From assembly GCF_042453785.1 (NCBI RefSeq), contig NC_091664.1, forward strand, positions 30,056,501-30,120,500: DNA of 64,000 nt, given 5' to 3'. The notes under the pieces were generated by a model, which ran no database searches, had not been told where the DNA came from, and saw nothing but the letters and a program-made list of their open reading frames with translations. This DNA is from Malus domestica. Its lineage: Eukaryota; Streptophyta; Magnoliopsida; Rosales; Rosaceae. The translations under genes and the position numbers were made by a program. Below, in pieces: positions 62,031-64,000 of this stretch. How positions within the stretch are numbered: the stretch's first letter is position 1; every line of letters begins with the position of its first letter.

Positions 62031-62417
62031 ATGGAACAACTCAAAAATCATCAGCAACAATCTCAGCCTGAGCAGAGCAAAAAACCCACCAAATCAAAAG
62101 CACCTATGATCAAGTATATCTCCAGCCCTATGATGGTCCAAGCCAGAAGTGCTTCTGAGTTCAGAGCAATTGTTCAACAATTCACAGGCCAAAATTCCAA
62201 CACCGCCTTTGATGAAGATTGCACTACTACTCATGAAAAAGAACAAGCTAGATGGGTTACTTCTTCTAAATTCCAAGCTTCGAAACCCGGTACGATGATC
62301 AGGTTTTCCGACCACCGTCCGCCGGCGGCTGTTCTCGATCAGATGGATGAAAACAACTTATGGGAAGCAGTTGCGGAAAACTTGAGCAGTTACCAACCTC
62401 CATGTGTTTATGTGTGA
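62031..62417 (+). CDS. VQ-motif protein, 128 aa
   Basis: Single exon, as usual for the family. The VQ core FRAIVQQFTGQ (about 44-54) fits FxxxVQxxTG, the site by which these small nuclear proteins bind WRKY transcription factors. The N terminus is Gln/Lys-rich; the end has a short conserved-looking ENNLWEAVAENLSSYQ. An AATAAAA signal follows at 62551. It is likely a regulator of stress or developmental transcription; which VQ subgroup it belongs to cannot be told by eye. Confidence 0.92.
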   Translation: MEQLKNHQQQSQPEQSKKPTKSKAPMIKYISSPMMVQARSASEFRAIVQQFTGQNSNTAFDEDCTTTHEKEQARWVTSSKFQASKPGTMIRFSDHRPPAAVLDQMDENNLWEAVAENLSSYQPPCVYV

Positions 62418-63148
62418 TGAAATAGAACAGAGGACTCTTTTTTTTTTCTTTGGGAGAGTTTTATATGATTGTGATTTTCTAGTGCTCCTAGCATTTTTTG
62501 CACATAGTGTTGTAAACTTATATTGTACCTACTACATTAGTGAAGTCAAATAAAACATCATTGTATTTCGGGTTTAATTCACAAGCACCTACACATTTGA
62601 AGTGATCGCGACGTTGAAGAAAGTAAAAAGCTTCACATCGAAAAATTGACACACTTTATTACGATCTCCTATCTGTAACAAAACTTGTGTTGTGGTAAAT
62701 CCCGACAACTGATGTGTCGCACATGTGATAATATGCAAGCTGACTACAACATCAGATTATCGGTATTAATTAGTAGTGGACTTCCATCATCTTGAAATCC
62801 TGACACGACCCAACGACCGGTTTTTTGTTCATAAGGCCACCATATACATGGCCAAGAGGATCTCAGACTGATTGATTCAAAATAACCAACGAATCGAGCA
62901 CGAAAATTTCGACATAAAAATTAAAGCGCATCAAGAAGATAGCCTACAAAATTTTACATGATATGCTACCATAACTGCATTGTCTCACTAAAAAAAACCA
63001 TAGTTCCAAGTTTCGAGGATAAACGCTCAAAAGATAAAACACTAGTCCCTTAAGCAGCAAGTCTTTTTTCCCCTCTCTAATTTCATTTCCTCACCTAATT
63101 CCCTAAGTTCGGATGTTAACAGACCAAAATGTCCATCATTTTCACCTC
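62418..63148. other. Convergent 3' flanks of VQ and GIF genes
   Basis: No gene or repeat that I can support; it contains the 3' UTRs of both convergent genes. Confidence 0.5.
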
Positions 63149-63753
63149 TTAATTCCCGTCATCGGTCGATTTCAGGTAAAGAGTCTCACCCCCATCTCCG
63201 GCGTGGCTTCCAGAGCTCCCGCCTCTCCCATCCATATCTTGCTTACTCCCGCCAGCCATCCTCCTATGCATGTCTTCTCCAGGAGAGCTGCGTCCGTAAT
63301 CACCAAACCCTCCAGCCCCAAGTTGCCCGCTGCCTCCAGCATTATTTCCCTCATTCCCGAGCATGTGAAGTCCCGCGCTTCCTCCAGCACTCATGGCAAA
63401 TTGGCTGTGCAGGGCTTGTTGCTGTAGAGCTGAAAACTGCTGCTGGGAGTACATCATGGAAGAGCGCGCAGCCATGAGCGATTGTGGTGTCATCTGTTGA
63501 GCCGCTTGTTGCTGCATGTAATGTGCTCCCGGTTGCATCATACCGGTGGAAGAGTACTACAAAGCATTTCATGAAAACAATCAGGAAACGTACAATTTTG
63601 GGACACTGAATTACGCGGTGATATGCCCTTCAAGTTTTTAAGTTTTTTTTGCAAATGAGGTTTTGTACCTGAGGATGCATGGTGGGAGGCTGGGGTTGAG
63701 AATCAGCAATGGCAGCCAGGTACATCAGATTCCGCTGTAGCTTTGCTTGGTTC
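63149..63753 (-). CDS. GRF-interacting factor (GIF/AN3, SSXT domain), 3' part
   Basis: Minus strand. The last exon 63149..63556 (135 residues plus stop) joins exon 63669..63753 (28 codons after a split base). The upstream exon holds the end of the SNH/SSXT domain (NQAKLQRNLMYLAAIADSQP), which binds GRF transcription factors. The last exon is Gln/Met-rich (MQQQAAQQMTPQSLMAARSS), then Gly-rich, ending GGETLYLKSTDDGN, which is closer to GIF2/GIF3 than GIF1. The front of the SNH domain lies beyond 64000 or in an exon not recognised here. It is a transcriptional coactivator linking GRFs to SWI/SNF chromatin remodelling in leaf growth. Confidence 0.92.
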
Positions 63754-64000
63754 CTGCAACAGTTGCAAAAGAATTACCAACCTGTCTAGCAGTTTAAACA
63801 TAACAAATCTGCATATTGACACAAGCTTAAGAGCTTATCATAAGATTGAACCATCGTACAGAAGCCAGGCATGTGACAAGCTTATATCGGACTTTTACTA
63901 TGCTAACAGGAAGAAGATGCTACGCCATCAGAAGCAACCATGCTGTATCACAGAGGCGTATATTGTTACCTATGTTCGTGCAAGTTCAACTAAAAGAACT

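Noticed and set aside
63970-64000. A further upstream exon of the GIF gene at the window edge
   Set aside because: A donor-like site (reverse-strand ATAG|GTAAC) exists near 63970, but the short readable peptide does not match the SNH domain, so I did not include it.

Overview
This is a plant nuclear genomic window. It has many-exon genes with GT-AG introns, AT-rich intergenic DNA and plant-only families (class XI myosin, MyoB/DUF593, VQ, GIF, FLK). The protein sequences look like a woody rosid, most likely Rosaceae (apple/pear/cherry relatives). That placement is an impression from the proteins, not a measured result.

Layout. 1-3806: the 3' part of an FLK-type triple-KH RNA-binding gene. 4044-23.9 kb: an accessory region built of tandem segmental duplications. 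It carries a family of small (141-165 aa) intronless proteins, each with two copies of a basic F-S-D-Y-I-N-R-x-K-x-K-I-R motif. Five copies are intact (6053, 10497, 19171, 20616, 23460), two are pseudogenes (12045, 21723), and one survives only as an upstream relic (about 7330-7496). The array is broken up by transposable elements with readable boundaries: a hAT element with a perfect 8-bp target duplication, two Mutator-like MITEs with 9-bp flanking repeats (and a further fold-back element without a recognised target repeat), a rearranged TRIM, and a complete but dead Ty1/copia element with a 5-bp target duplication. A decayed tubby-like protein fragment lies on the minus strand at 22.6-22.95 kb. 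25.4-26.7 kb: an apoplastic-type (CDR1-like) aspartic protease whose stop codon lies at the start of a 221-bp tandem duplication.

27.7-31.3 kb (minus): a MUSTANG-type domesticated Mutator transposase gene. 33.6-36.4 kb: a membrane-anchored myosin-binding (MyoB/DUF593) protein. 38.3-42.5 kb: a 16-exon plastid bifunctional AIR carboxylase (PurK-PurE). 43.5-46.7 kb (minus): the 10-exon GPI transamidase catalytic subunit GPI8. 49.2-59.3 kb: a complete 38-coding-exon class XI myosin. 62.0 kb: a VQ-motif protein. 63.1-64 kb (minus, continuing off the window): a GRF-interacting factor.

How it fits together. The housekeeping genes look intact. From memory, FLK and MUG1 are neighbours in Arabidopsis, as are a MyoB, GPI8 and myosin XI-C set, so the single-copy genes look like an ancestral gene order into which the small-protein array was inserted and amplified. 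The myosin XI motor and a MyoB adaptor/receptor for such motors sit about 13 kb apart. The best candidate for something undescribed is the tandem FSDYI small-protein family, some members of which carry a plausible N-myristoylation (MGN..) start.
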